Of a stretch of DNA of 64,000 nucleotides, positions 21,439 through 33,656 are shown in pieces. A program made the translations under genes and the position numbers. Position 1 is the stretch's first letter; each line of letters begins with the position of its first letter. A model generated the notes under the pieces. The model had not been told where the DNA came from, did no database searches, and was given only the letters and a program-made list of their open reading frames with translations. Source of the stretch: Podaxis mareebaensis (taxonomy: Eukaryota; Basidiomycota; Agaricomycetes; Agaricales; Agaricaceae); assembly GCA_018524725.1 (NCBI GenBank), contig JAEUWP010000024.1:124001-188000 (forward strand). Reading direction: 5' to 3'.

Positions 21439-24114
21439 ATGGGAATCTGGCCCTTCAAGAAGAAGAAATCTGAGTATGTAGTTTCCTGTATCGACCCAGC
21501 GAACTGCTTCTCATGACTTTCTCTTGACCACACTCTGGATCCGCGCCAGGATTTATCCAAATTTCGTACCAGGGTGTACGTATTTTCTATCAAGAATAAT
21601 CTGTACAGTTGTGTTCAACAGATGAGATAGACCCATACCCGTTACCGCCGCCGTCAATGGTACCGCCCGGGTACATGCCATACGGACAGTCTCAGCCATA
21701 CCCAGCGCCAGCGGCCGGGTACATACCAGTTATGTTGGTACTTGGCTCGGCCCGAGTCTCTTACATCAACTACAACCAACTGATACTTCCAGGTCGTACA
21801 TGCATGGACAACCGGGTCCAATAGGATATGCCCCGGCGCCGCCGATAACTGCTTCCCAACCTACTATAATTGTGCGAACCGAGTCGCGTACTCCGTCGCC
21901 ACCTACGCCGACAGTAATCATACAACCAGAGTCACGAAGTACAACACCAGTTCCAATCATAATATCCGATCCACAGCCGCCACGAAGTGTAACCCCAGTT
22001 ATACCCAAAGCACCTGATCCACAACTGTCACGCCCACAACTACCAAAATCCACCAAACCTAAGGATAAGTCACATGAATTGGATCCAAGTACGCCGCCAT
22101 CAGTGCTATTTTCGATTCCTAGCTCGAGTGCCTCTGACGAGGCAAAAGATAATAAATGTAGAGGTACGGTAGCCACCATGACCACCCGGAAGGCTGTCAA
22201 AAAGAATGAGTTACCCACAGATAAATATGAAGAAAAATCAGGAGCCAGAAAACCTTCGTCGAAGGAGAAATTGCCGTCGTCTTCAGCTGAAAAGGGGTCA
22301 AAGAACCGCTCTAATGGTGAACTTTCTACTTACCATTGAATTCATCAGCGATTAATGAAGCACATAGAAGGAACCAAATCACAATCGAAAATGTCATCCG
22401 ACGGCACACAAAGCAATACTAGGTCTGGCCTGAAGACTCGTCCCATTACAAATGCGCCTGCGCCTCCGGTAAGCCGAGTTGCCTGACGCACAGCTCCCCC
22501 AAATCTCATCTTCCTTGAGCCTTTTGCTGAACTCCCAGTCTCCAACACGACCTCCGATGCAACAAAGGAAACTTGGCAACTCATGAGCTCGATATTGGGT
22601 AATAAATCACTATACAAGATATTGCTTAACTCTAGAGGCGAGAAGGCCCAAGACATACTCAGTCTCATGCAAAAGGCAAGTTCTCAGGGATTCAGCGGTC
22701 TGGGATTGTTTTTGACTCAATCATAGGTGTTGGATCACCCAAGCACACCAGATGATCTAAGGCGCCCAGTATTGATTGCGATGATGCGGCTTTGCACAGC
22801 CTCAGGCGCATATCCTCGGTGTTTGGCCCTCCAACAAGTTCGCTACGACACGAAAGCAGTGGCGGCAGGTCGATTCGGAGAGATATGGAAAGGCTACCTG
22901 GGGGACAAGCGTGTGTCCTTGAAGGTCGCCAAGTTGTATCAGGGTTCACAAATTAAGCACCTTCTCAAGGTATGCCTTAATTAGTTTCTTTTTTTGGATT
23001 AAGACGCATTTTGGTCGCAGAGCACCGCAAGGGAAGCCATCATGTGGAGTCATCTTAGGCATCCTAACCTTCTGCCCTTCTATGGAATATATCACTTGGG
23101 CGACCGCTATGACCGCGTCTGTCTGGTCTCGCCATGGATGGATAACGGCAACATATCTGACTATTTGAAAGCAAACCCTGAAGTACCCCGATTGCCCCTA
23201 GTAAGTAGTGATAGTGCTAATCGGGCTGTCGAGTTGGTTATCTAACCTTCCATCCAGGTTTACGAAATCCTTGCTGGCCTGGGGCACTTACACAAAAACT
23301 CAGTTGTACATGGAGACCTAAAAGGAGTACGCCCCAGTTTGATCTGCTCAGCCTCGATAGGTTAATCTCAAGAATCCTAGGCCAATATTTTGATATCGTC
23401 AAGCGGTCTGGCATGCCTCGCCGATTTTGGCTTATCTTCAGTTGTAGATGCCGAAATATTGCGGTGGACATCACTCGAAACGATGACACGTTCTGGTGGT
23501 ACGATACGATGGGAGGCTCCAGAGCTTATGGAAGATCTCGAAGATGGCGGTAGTTCGCGGCCCACGTTCTCTAGTGATGTCTACTCCGTCGCCTCCGTAA
23601 TGTACGAGGTAAATGCATTTTCCTCTCACACCTCTACCAGGCAACACTAACTCTTGGAAGGTGTTAACTGGCCAAGTTCCGTATCATGAGTTTCCCCGCG
23701 ACGCAACCGTAATTTCCAAGGTTATGAGGGGAATCAAACCTAGTCGACCTCCCCCAGAACCGCAATTAGAGCTGTCAGACGATATTTGGGCAGTTATGGA
23801 AGAATGTTGGGATCATGATCCCGCTAAACGACCAACGGTTGATCAGGCCGCTGATAGGTTGCATAAAATCCCTTCGCCACAGTTGACGATGAAGCGAATG
23901 GCTCGAGATCAGAAGAGACGGCGAGGAGATGAGTTTCAAGCACTTACACCACGGGCCTTTAGGACCGCCATCCAAGGTTCCAACCTTGGCTTTTCCGGAG
24001 CTGATGTCGACTTGCTCAAGGAATACGTAAGCCACCTTCCGCTTTCATGCAACTCATCCGCCAAATCGTCGTTGTGTTTAGGCTCAGAAGGATGTGAAAA
24101 GCCGGGGCCAGTGA
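21439..24114 (+). CDS. Protein kinase K2 with Pro/Ser-rich N-terminus
   Basis: The gene starts MGIWPFKKKKS. A Pro-rich exon ends at 21733; then come 21793-22316, 22368-22468, 22520-22675, 22727-22969, 23021-23200, 23258-23326, 23381-23608, 23661-24026 and 24082-24114, all in frame, for roughly 690 residues. The join between exon 1 and the Pro-rich exon is not settled. The kinase has glycine loop AAGRFGEIWKG, catalytic loop HGDLKGANIL, DFG (LADFGLSS) and APEL, so it should be active. The intron at 22676-22726 starts with GC (AAG|GCAAGT), as in K3 and K4. The tail TPRAFRTAIQGSNLGFSGADVDLLKEY is the family hallmark. First of a three-kinase tandem array; a basic N-terminus and disordered linker may give localisation or partner binding. 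Confidence 0.87.
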
Positions 24115-24329
24115 AACCAAAAAGGCCCACCGATTCGGGTAGGTCATCAAACGGTGTATATAATTGTATGTATTTTTTATTCTTGACAGTTGCCGAGTTC
24201 TACCGGGGTGTCAGCAGTAAAATTACAAATGTCATGAATCAGGGATTAACGGTTGCAGGCTGTACAATAATTGGAGAATTGAAGGCCGACAAGGTAACCA
24301 AACAAACACAGATAACAATTATATCTCCC

Positions 24330-24700
24330 TCAGTCATCGTCTTCCCATCGTAGTCACGATCGCAGTTCCAGGCTCCTTGATTGTTGATCCTGACCCGGTG
24401 GGAACCCCCGCTGAATGAGGACTCTCGAAGTGCGCATACCACCGGTACCAGATGCACTTCCCCAGCCCGAAACGCGGGCAAGGGCAGCCTGCTGCTGAAA
24501 TGGAACAATGGGAGACCAGCCCGTTGACCCCTGAATACCACTCCCACTTGCAGTCACGTTCAGACCTGTCTCAGTGAAAGTGTCGACGCAGCCCTCAAGG
24601 TGGGACCACCAAACAGCGCAATGAAATTTGAGGTCGCAAGATGAGATGTAGACGAATTAGCAAGCCCAGTATTAGAGACGAATCAAGGTTCACCATGGCC
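24330..24700 (-). pseudogene. Relic of the 3' end of the NF-X1-type gene
   Basis: This stretch matches the last exon of the NF-X1-type gene (29384-29760) in the same orientation: compare CAGATGCACTTCCCCAGC with CAGATGCGCTTCCCCAACTT, and GGGAGACCAGCCCGTTGACC with GCAGACCAGCCTGTCTGCC. Frames are disrupted and no zinc-finger exons exist upstream, so it is a dead fragment carried along when the kinase locus was duplicated. Confidence 0.85.
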
Positions 24701-25115
24701 AGACTGTCCTCTAAAAAGTGTTTCGTATGGCAACGAGAGAAGCTGGGCCTCGCGTGAGTGCAAAAGTATATCATACACGATGGGCACTATTACCGCGAAG
24801 AAGCAATAATCAGAACCTGTATCAAGTGCCCTCTGAGCGAGAGTGTCACGAGCTCAAAGGATTACCAGCTTACACGATGTCCCCAGCGCTACCAACTAGG
24901 CAGCAATTTTATTTGGCAACGAATCGTGTCGTTCAGCGAGAGATCTAGAACTGTGTTACATCAACCACGGGATCAGAGTCGATGGGCACTTCGACATAGG
25001 ACCTAGGCCGCATGTAGTCTGAGTTGGGAAATGAACGTCCTCATTCGCTTTGCTTCCTCTTCCTACCACAGCCCCAGCCCAATCCTTCCGTTAGTTTCTT
25101 CCACTTCTAAGCACG
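24701..25115. other. Intergenic between the relic and K3
   Basis: No gene. The last 60 bases resemble the K2 promoter. The ORFs at 24718-24948 and 24758-25006 overlap in different frames and have no motif. Confidence 0.4.
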
Positions 25116-27536
25116 ATGAGGCTCCATACCTTCAAGAAGAAAAGGTCGAGTGTGTGGTTTCTGAAACGCATCTAGCGATCGACTCATGATTTTGTCTGGT
25201 ATTACCCTCTGGATGCGCACTAGAAACAGATATCACAGAGGGTGGTAATGAGTGCTCTCCCTTCCCTAATCTGTGCACATCCGTTCAACAAACGATATAG
25301 ATTTATTTTTACCAAGTCTTTACCACCACCTGCAATGACTGACCCACATCCTTAGGTGCACCGCACCCGGAACCAGAAGCACGCTACACGGAAGAGGAGG
25401 TTTGGAAGCTTGTGAGCGCACTAATCTGTAGTAAGTCGTCTTACAAGGCCGTCCTCGAAACCAGAGGCGCAACGGCTCAAGATGTGCTCGATCTCATGCA
25501 GAAGGCAAGTTCTCTGGTATTTGGTGTTATGCTCTTGGTCCTGATCCGAGTGCAGATGTTGAATCATCCATCTATCCCGGATGATCTGAAACGCCCAATA
25601 CTGGTTGCGACGATGCGGCTTTGCACAGCCTCAGGCACGTATCCCCGGTGCCTGATCCTCCAACAAGTTCACTACGAGGCGCATCCAGTGGCAGGGGGAG
25701 GATTTGCAGAAATATGGAAAGGTTATATCGGGAACAGGTGTGTCTCCTTGAAGGTTCCTAAGTTATATCAAAGCTCGCAAATCGAGCACATGCTTAAGGT
25801 GCGCTTCAGTAGATTTCGGTCTTGAGCTTGAGCAATGACATAACCCCCCTTGCAGAAGTCCGTGGGAGAAGCCATCATGTGGAGCCATCTCAAGCATCCC
25901 AATCTTCTTCCCTTCTACGGAATATACCGCTTGGGCGGTCGCTATGACCGCGTCTGCCTAGTCTCACCATGGATGGATAATGGTGATGTATCCGACTATT
26001 TGAAAGCAAGCCCCGAGGCGCCTCGATTGCCTCTGGTGAGTAGTAGTGGTAATACGTGGATTGCTGGTTCGGTGACGTAATCCGCTATCCATAAGGTTTA
26101 CGAAGTCCTAGCAGGCTTGGGTTATTTACACAAAGAATCAGTTGTGCACGGAGACCTAAAGGGAGTACGTCCGGATTAATTCAATCCGTCTTGATGAACT
26201 AAGTTTGGGAATGCTAGGCCAATATATTAGTCTCGCCAACTGGCTCGGCACGCCTTGCTGATTTCGGCTTGTCTTCCGTCGTAGATGATAATATACTGCG
26301 CTGGACATCACTTGGAACCATGACTCGCTTTGGGGGTACCATACGGTGGGAAGCCCCAGAGCTCATGGAAGATCCCGAAGACGAGGCTGCTGGTAGCCCC
26401 AGACCCACTTTTCAAAGTGATGTTTACTCTGTTGCCTCAGTAATGTATGAGGTATATGCATCTTACCAGCTCCCGGATGTTCACCAGCTAATATTAGCTC
26501 ACGACAGATCCTAACTGGCCGGGTTCCGTATTATCAGTGTCAACGTGACTCGGCTGTCATTGCGCAGGTGGTGAAGGGAAATAAACCCAGGAAACTGTGG
26601 AGATCGGACGACGGCTAGTCGTGTAAGCGTCTATCCGTCATCCTCCTCCCACTAATCGGACCACCAACACCTCCGTCCAATACACCCCTGCCCTCCACCT
26701 ATGAAAACGGCCTCATGACTCGACAAATAACACGACGCGAACGCCTATTGGGCGTTCATCAAAAATCGCAACCCATATAAGGCAAGAAGTAGGCCACTGC
26801 CTCAACACCCCACTCAGTCATCGCCTCCTCACTCCCCTCGCGCCATTTAATTTCGGATCCTTGCTTTCTGTTCAATTCAATCCCATGTATAATATTACAA
26901 ATTGTAAATCTTTTCTAAGTTTTGGATTCGCTCTTTACTCTCCACTCAGCCATTTCGTTGTTGCCTTCATTTCTGTAATCCTTTTGACTCGATTTCTCTT
27001 CTACGGACCTCATATTGTACTACGGATCTCATCCGAATACTAACTACAGCTGTAGGTACCTTGCGTATAAATACGGCGCTGTAAAATACCTACAAAATCA
27101 TCGAAATATTAGCTCTTTCTCTCTCTCTCTTCTCCCCAGCCATCTTTTGCTCTCGTCGCTTTCCATCCACCCCATCGCAACTTACGGGTTGAAGCCCTAG
27201 TGTCAGACGGACGCTGACACGCTCGCTACTTAACGAAGTTATCACTCTTCAAAACCTCCCCCGGAACCGCAGCTAGAGTTGTCGGACGAAATTTGGGCGG
27301 TTATGGAAGAATGCTGGAATCCCAATCCCGATGAACGACCAACGGTTGAACAGGCCGCTGACAAATTGAGTAAAATCTCGCCCCCCAAGCTGACGGTGAA
27401 GCGAATGGCTCGAGACCAGGAGAAGAAACGGCAAAGAGACGAGTTTCAGACACCTTCACCACAGACATTCCGTGCCACTGTCCAAGGCACCGCTACCAGC
27501 TTTTCCACGATTGAAATCGACCTACTTAAGAACTAT
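25116..27536 (+). pseudogene. Protein kinase K3, interrupted by a solo LTR
   Basis: Exons resemble K2: start MRLHTFKKKRSS at 25116, then 25356-25504, 25556-25798, 25856-26035, 26096-26164, 26218-26451 and 26508 onward. The linker to exon 1 is unclear and lacks most of the K2 Pro-rich exon. Kinase motifs are intact (HGDLKG, ADFGLSS, APEL). In the C-lobe, after NKPRK, a 656-bp element breaks the frame; the lobe resumes at 27256 with PPPEPQLELSDEIWAVMEECW and ends at a donor at 27537. Frame is conserved on both sides, so the insertion looks recent. The intron at 25505-25555 is GC-AG. The host message would be truncated or mis-spliced unless the LTR is removed from the RNA; I see no obvious splice pair doing this. 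Confidence 0.85.
26596..27251. mobile_element. Solo LTR (656 bp) inserted in kinase K3
   Basis: The insert begins TGTGGAGATCGG and ends CACTCTTCA, giving the TG..CA ends of LTRs. It is flanked by AAAC (26592-26595 and 27252-27255), a 4-bp target duplication; with one mismatch the repeat could be 5 bp (GAAAC/AAAAC). Removing the insert and one copy restores the kinase reading frame exactly. It contains CATATAAGGCAAGAAGTAGG (promoter-like) near 26773 and a GTGTCAG/CTGACAC hairpin near its end. No gag or pol is present, so it is a solo LTR, probably of the Ty3 type, left by recombination. Confidence 0.85.
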
Positions 27537-27592
27537 GTAAGCCGATTCCTAGATTCCTAGTTTCATACAGCTGAATGAATACTTTTGCATAG

Positions 27593-29188
27593 TTGCTCAT
27601 CTCCTATGCAGAAGATATGTCTCGCACAGAGGCCGAGGCTTGGCGACTTATAAGCACGATACTGCAAGATGCATCACTGTACAAAGCCCTCCTTGGATCC
27701 AGGGGCGGGAGGGCCCAAGAGGTACTCGATCTCATGCAGAAGGCAAGTTCTCTGGTATTCGACACCATGGAATCAGTCCTAATTCAGTGTAGATGTTGGA
27801 TCACCCGTCTATCCCAGACAGTCTGAAGCGCCCAGTACTGGTTGCGACGATGCGGCTTTGCACAGCCTCAGGCACATATCCTCGGTGCCTGATCCTTCAA
27901 CAGGTTCACTACGAGGCGCATCCAGTGGCAGCGGGAAGATTTGGAGAGATCTGGAAAGGCGACTTTGGGGGTAGGCCTGTCGCCTTGAAGACCGTTAGGT
28001 TATATCAGAGATCCCAAATTGATCACATACTCAAGGTATGCTTCAATGGGTTCTGATTATGAACGATGACGTATTCCTCCGCAGCGCATGGTGATGCAAG
28101 CTATCTTGTGGGGTCAGCTCGAGCATCCCAATCTTCTTCCCTTCTACGGAGTATATCGCTTGAGTGACCGTCACGATCGCGTCGGCCTGGTCTCACCATG
28201 GATGGAGAACGGTAACATATCGAATTACTTGGAAGCAAATCCCCAGGCACCTCGATTACCTCTAGTGAGTAATAATGGCATGCATGTATTTGTCAATCTG
28301 GTTACCTAATGCAGCCACCAGGTTCATGACGTCCTGACAGGCTTGGAATATCTGCATAAACAATCAGTTGTCCACGGAAATCTGAAAGGAGTATGTTTAG
28401 ATTTGATTTCGCCCGTTTCCTAGGACTAATCCCGAGAACCCCAGGCTAATATCCTGATATCGTCAAGCGGTCTAGCATGCTTGGCTGATTTCGACATGTC
28501 CTCCGTCGTAGACGACGAAATACTGCGCTGGACGACACTAGGCACCATGACCCATGCTGGTGGTACGATACGATGGGAGGCTCCAGAGCTCATGGAGGAT
28601 CTCGAGGACGGCGGTAGCTCGCGGCCTACTTTCTCGAGTGATGTCTACTCCGTCGCCTGCGCGATGTACGAGGTACGTGTATCTTCCTCGCATATCCCAG
28701 CCACCCAATACTAACCTCCAGGAGATATTAACTGGCAAAGTTCCGTATTATGAGTTTCACCGTGACGTAGTCGTGGTTTACAAGGTCATGAACGGAATCA
28801 AACCTAGTCGGCCTCCCTCAGAACTGCAATTAGAGTTGTCAGACAATATTTGGGCGGTCATGGAAGAATGCTGGAATTACGATCCCACTAAGCGACCAAC
28901 GGTTGCTCAGGTCGCGAAGAGATTGGGTAAAATCCCTTCGCCGCAATCGACGACGGACCGAATGGCCCGGGACCAGGGGAAGCGTCGAGGAGACGAGTTT
29001 CAGGCACTTACACCGCGGGCCTTCAGGAGCGTTGTTCAAGGTTCCAACGCCAGCTTCTCCACGGCTGATGTCAACCTCCTTAAGGAATATGTGAGCCGGC
29101 TTCCTGCTTCATACATATTCAGCTAAATTGCCATCGCCATTAGGCTCGAGGGGGTGCGGAAAGCTGGGCTGGCGAGCAAAAGGAATAA
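27593..29188 (+). CDS. Kinase-like protein K4, probable pseudokinase, may be fused to K3
   Basis: Exons 27593-27742, 27793-28035, 28085-28264, 28322-28390, 28445-28672, 28722-29090 and 29144-29188 all keep frame. Glycine loop (AAGRFGEIWKG) and the VALK lysine are present, but the catalytic loop reads HGNLKG (Asp replaced by Asn) and DFG reads DFD (LADFDMSS). Both metal and catalytic acids are altered, so phosphotransfer is unlikely while the fold looks intact. It lacks the Pro-rich N-terminus of K2. A first ATG is at 27617, but the first exon also follows an acceptor at 27592 that joins in phase 0 to the K3 donor at 27537, so K3 and K4 could be one tandem-kinase gene. The intron at 27743-27792 is GC-AG. 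Confidence 0.82.
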
Positions 29189-29379
29189 CTTGAAGGTTAC
29201 GTCCCAAAAGAGCGTAATCATGTGTATTCTATTCGTCTTAAGAGCTGCCGAGTTCTACTTGAGTATCAATAGTAATCAAACCGTCATGAACGAAAGCAAT
29301 TGGGGGGAGGGTTCGTATAAGAATTCCATCGTGAATTGAAAGCCCGACGCGAGAGCAAAAGAAAGCGTAGGTATCTCCC

Positions 29380-32300
29380 TCAATCTTCGTCTTCCCAATT
29401 TTCTGGTACGTGCTCCTCCGGCGCCGTCGTAGTTACGGTCGCAGTCACAGCATCATTGGCTGCTGACCCTGGCCTGGTGGAAACCCCGACCGATTGAGGT
29501 CTGGAAGTGCTCAAGGCACCAGCACCAGATGCGCTTCCCCAACTTGACACGCGGGCAGCAGCAGCTTGCGGTTGGGGTGCAACAACAGCAGACCAGCCTG
29601 TCTGCCCCGTAACACCACTCCCACTCCCAGTCACGTTCGCAGCTGAATGACCGGGTCTCGGTGAAGGTGTCGACAGAGGCCTCCATGCGGGACCACCAGA
29701 CGGCGCAGCAGAAATTGAAGTCGCCAGATGAGATGTAGACGAACTCGCAGACCCAGGATTGGAGGATGATTTCAGGTTCCTTAGATCACCTAGCTTACCC
29801 AGGTTTGGAGTAGATGATACGGGTGGTTGGATGGTGGTGGAGAGAAGTGGAGCCGGAATCCTTGTGTCAAGGCGGCGAACGAGCTGGACACTCCGATGAG
29901 GTTCTTGGTCAACGAGTTGGGTGTCAATCCGGTAGTATGTTGCGAGCTGAAACAAGTTTAGTATCACCAACAAGTCTCTAAAGCATAAATGTTACAACAC
30001 TACTTACATCATGCACGAACTTCCTCCTATCCGGCGGCATATGTGGCAGCACCTGCGTCTTCTTTTGCGAGGCCACGAAATCCGAAAACGCCTTCTCAAC
30101 CACAAGTAAAAACTTATGGTTTACCCTCGCGAAGCCAACAACCTCGTCACTATAACTAGCGGTGTTCACCAGTCCACCGTACCCGCCCAACGCCGAACTC
30201 GTCCCGGTGGCGGTCTTGGTTGGGTTAATACCCAGTGCTTCGGCAAGTCGAGCATTGCGTTTTGCGATACCGCACTCGTTTGTACATTTCGGACTTGGGC
30301 GAGACGAAGAGGCGGAGGAAGGGTCAGACGAGGAGCGGCCGCAACGAACAGCTTGCTTGATTCGCCCGCACGGGCAAGTTACAGTGACCAGTGATGGACA
30401 TGGCTCGTTTTCGGGACAGCTTGAAGGAGCATGACAAGGCAAGGGACAGGGATGATGATCTGGCAAACTATGGGGATGTTAACGAATCGTTCAGTCCATA
30501 GCCCGTGTTGATCACGTACCATAACCTTCTCAACTTTCCGCAGGTCGCCGTACACGGTCCACAATCGTCCGCATGACACGATCTTTCGCAATGATGGAAT
30601 CCACAGCCAAGTAGCTTCCCACAAGCAGTTCCACAAGACACTTTCTCACTTTCGAGAGAACATCGGACATTGGATACCATTTTCTTGCCACACGCGCATT
30701 GCTTTGTTGTCAAGTGAACGCATGGAGGGCAAGGCACCGAGTCTTCATGACATGCGTGGGGTATGCGTGGATGTCCACAGGGAGGTGGAGGACGTGGACA
30801 AGGATAGGAACAATGCATGACGGTCCCGCAGGGGATCGGGGGTTCATAGACTGTCCGACCGCAAGAGCAAACCAGCTAAACAAAAATATGAATATCAACT
30901 TCGACTAGAGAATTTGAAGATCACTTACCTCTTCAAACGAACTCCGCAAACACGGTGGGCATGCTCCCTTGTGATCCCTCTCCTCACACCGATGATTACC
31001 ACAAGAAAGCATTTTTCCGCATACAAGATCACATTCATGCAAGCCCCCCTTCTCTTCGCCAATACCAACTCCAGCTGCAGGTTCATCAATCATTTTCTTC
31101 TTCCCCTTCTTTCCTCCAGACGTCATCGCCAGTGAAGCCAGTGGACAACATGGGCGCCTGCATTCGTGTCGTCCGCATGCGCGTAACGCCGTACAAGGTC
31201 GGTCGCACAGAATCTCGACTTCCTCTGCAGAATCGCCCTTGTATAAGTCGTGGCATCGGAGAGTCTTGGTTGACGCCCCGCAACGACATGGGCGGGTGAG
31301 CTGGACTGAACACGGTGGACAGGGTCCCGTATGACATTCCTCTGTGCATGAGTGCCCGCAGCGATGGTGAGGCTTGTCACAAAGGTTGTTACATGTCGGG
31401 ATTGGCGATGTACAGCTTGTGCGTGCGGGGAACGCGTATTTCGAGGGGTCAGAGTCGGGATTTGGTGCAATGGAGGATTTTCCACAAGGACAATGTGTAA
31501 CGTTAACTGGCGATCGCGGGCAAGGTGCAGGTTTGTGTGACGGTGGGTGACACCTCTTCTGACATGTGTGAACACCACAATCGAACGATCTACGCGAAAA
31601 ATATCAGTTAGCATTTCCATCCGCATCCATGAATCCAGATCGACGCACCTTTCGCAGACGCCATCACAAGGAAATCGCCCAATCCAAGGTGTCTCGCCCT
31701 CGACAAAGCATTCCTGAGCATCTCCTTCACCACACCCGAGCTCCTTCTCCGTCTTTCCGCACCAACATCGGGCGATCTCGCGGACCGAGCACCCTTCGCA
31801 GTCACCTTCGTGACAAACCTTCTGACACGCATGTTTCCCGCAGGCTAATGTCCGCCCACAAACATTCCCACAGGAGAGATTTTTGCCCTTACCCTTGCCC
31901 TGATCGACACCACACCGGAAAGCGATGATGGATTTACGAGGACAGTAACAAGTTAGACGGGTTGTAACTTGACATGGAGGACAAGGTCCGGGATGACACG
32001 AAAGGGGACATGGATGACCGCATCCACTCTCCCGAGTACGAGAACAAGGACCTCCACATGAGTGGGGTGTAGATAGTCGTGGTGGTTTGGGATCTGGGGT
32101 AGAGCCGCAGAAACACCTGAGTAACCAATGAGTACCAATTCAAGACCTGCAGAACAAAGTGACACGTACCAATAAACTTTGGGTATGACTTCACGTTTTG
32201 CCTGACAACCTGGGCACCTCCAATCTCCTGTCCTGCCTTCCTCTCCTCGGGCCCTCCACGCATCTTCAACATCCTTGACACTTTTGGAGGCCCATGATCG

Positions 32301-33068
32301 AATGCACTTGAGATGGAATGTTGTCCAACAATATTGCGGAGGCCCTTCGGCATCGTGGGGGAGGATCGTGGTAATCGAGGGAGAACAAGACCAAATGGGT
32401 TGCTCGCGATGGATAGAAGAGAAGCAGATGGGACAATCGGGATAGGGAGGGAAGCTAAGCTCTCGGATTAGCCGAGACGTGAGGTCGTCAGCGGCAGAGG
32501 TTTCGGTCTTTGTGTGATATTTTTCCGATGGATGTGAGGTAGAGGGTGTACCCGAAGAACCCTCGTTTTCCGTAAGCTTCCCTCTGAATCTCTTCCGTCG
32601 ATTGCCTCCAGTAGGCCGACCAGGTTGAGTCGGGGCGCTGTCTGAGCCTGCTTGATCTTCGGCTCCTGTCTGGGGAACATGGCGGGGTCGTTGTGGCCTG
32701 CGCCTATCGCGGTTAGGACCGCTGCTAGACGAAGGACCGGGGGTTGAACTATCAATTAAAGCTTCGCCCTGGGTAGGGATTTGGCCATCAGGCACTGGCT
32801 GCCGAGGTTTGGGAGGTCTACGAGGAGGCTGCTGTTGAGTAGTGTTCGCCGGAGCATGTCCACCAGCACTTTGAGAATTCATCGATAGACGATGAGGCTG
32901 TTGTGGATACGAAGTCGTTGAATCCGGTGCGGCGTTCGGTTCATGATGTTGAGGCCGTGTTTTTCGACGCCCGTGGAATCTATTTGATCTCGTGTTCTGG
33001 GATTGTTGCTGTTGAGGTGCTGTAGAGACAACGGCCGACGCAGAACCAGCTGGGGTGGCAGATGCCAT
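29380..33068 (-). CDS. NF-X1-type zinc-finger protein with RING-CH and R3H domains (FAP1/NFX1 homologue)
   Basis: Six minus-strand exons, 33068-32170, 32116-31649, 31589-30929, 30875-30520, 30467-30008 and 29946-29380, splice in frame to 1136 residues. Residues 1-200 are Gln/Pro/Arg-rich. A RING-CH-like finger follows (CPICFSS ... FHLKCIRSW ... WRCPGCQ), then a series of NF-X1 fingers (CGHPCPLSCHPGPCPPC, CGVHTCQKRCHPP, CGHSCTEECHTGPCPPC and more), then an R3H domain (MPPDRRKFVHDLATYYRIDTQLVDQEPHRSV) and a Ser/Gly/Ala-rich tail. The architecture matches yeast FAP1 and animal NFX1, nuclear or cytoplasmic regulators with possible ubiquitin-ligase activity. Its last exon was also copied behind K2. 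Start at 33068 is chosen from composition; an ATG at 33146 is also in frame. Confidence 0.92.
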
Positions 33069-33574
33069 GCAAGATTGCAATAGAAAATGAGGTTGTACGG
33101 AAGACTCTCGGATCCCCAGGTGTTTATATGTCAGCTGCACCGCCACCGGTTCAGTTTAGTACGCAATGTCCTTCTGACTCACGCTCACTCACCCCCGTCG
33201 ATCTCTTCCCCTTAAGCCGGCAACAACGCAGGAATACTATGACCAACGCCTCAGACGACGCAGCAAGAATATGACTCGCTGATCCCTGCCACGGACCCGG
33301 CAAGCGTCGACCTCGGAATAATGCTGACGTATTTCAGGGTCGTGGGATACGCGGAGGCATGCGATGTTGAATTCTGAGCGTCTATCAAATATCGACCCTC
33401 GATAATCGTACACGTTGAATCCAGCATGTTCTATTTCTCATGCAACGAGGCTTCGACTCTTCAATTGCAACACTTGGGGGTACTCGTAACCTCTCGGCAG
33501 AATTTCATTGTTCTTACGCAGGACTCGTGCATCAGAAATCTGGACCCACAAAGGGGGCTGAGCTCTAGCATGAA
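33069..33574. other. Divergent intergenic region
   Basis: Promoter region shared between the NF-X1-type gene (leftward) and the membrane-protein gene (rightward). No ORF or repeat of note. Confidence 0.5.
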
Positions 33575-33584
33575 AATATATAAA
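33575..33584 (+). promoter_or_regulatory. TATA box of the membrane-protein gene at 33657
   Basis: AATATATAAA sits 73 bases before the start codon, with a short pyrimidine-rich stretch after it. Confidence 0.6.
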
Positions 33585-33656
33585 CTCCTTCTGTTGTTTT
33601 CTCAAAGAAACTAGTACTCGCCACTCGTGCTACGTTTCCAACCCTTCTGAAGCGGC

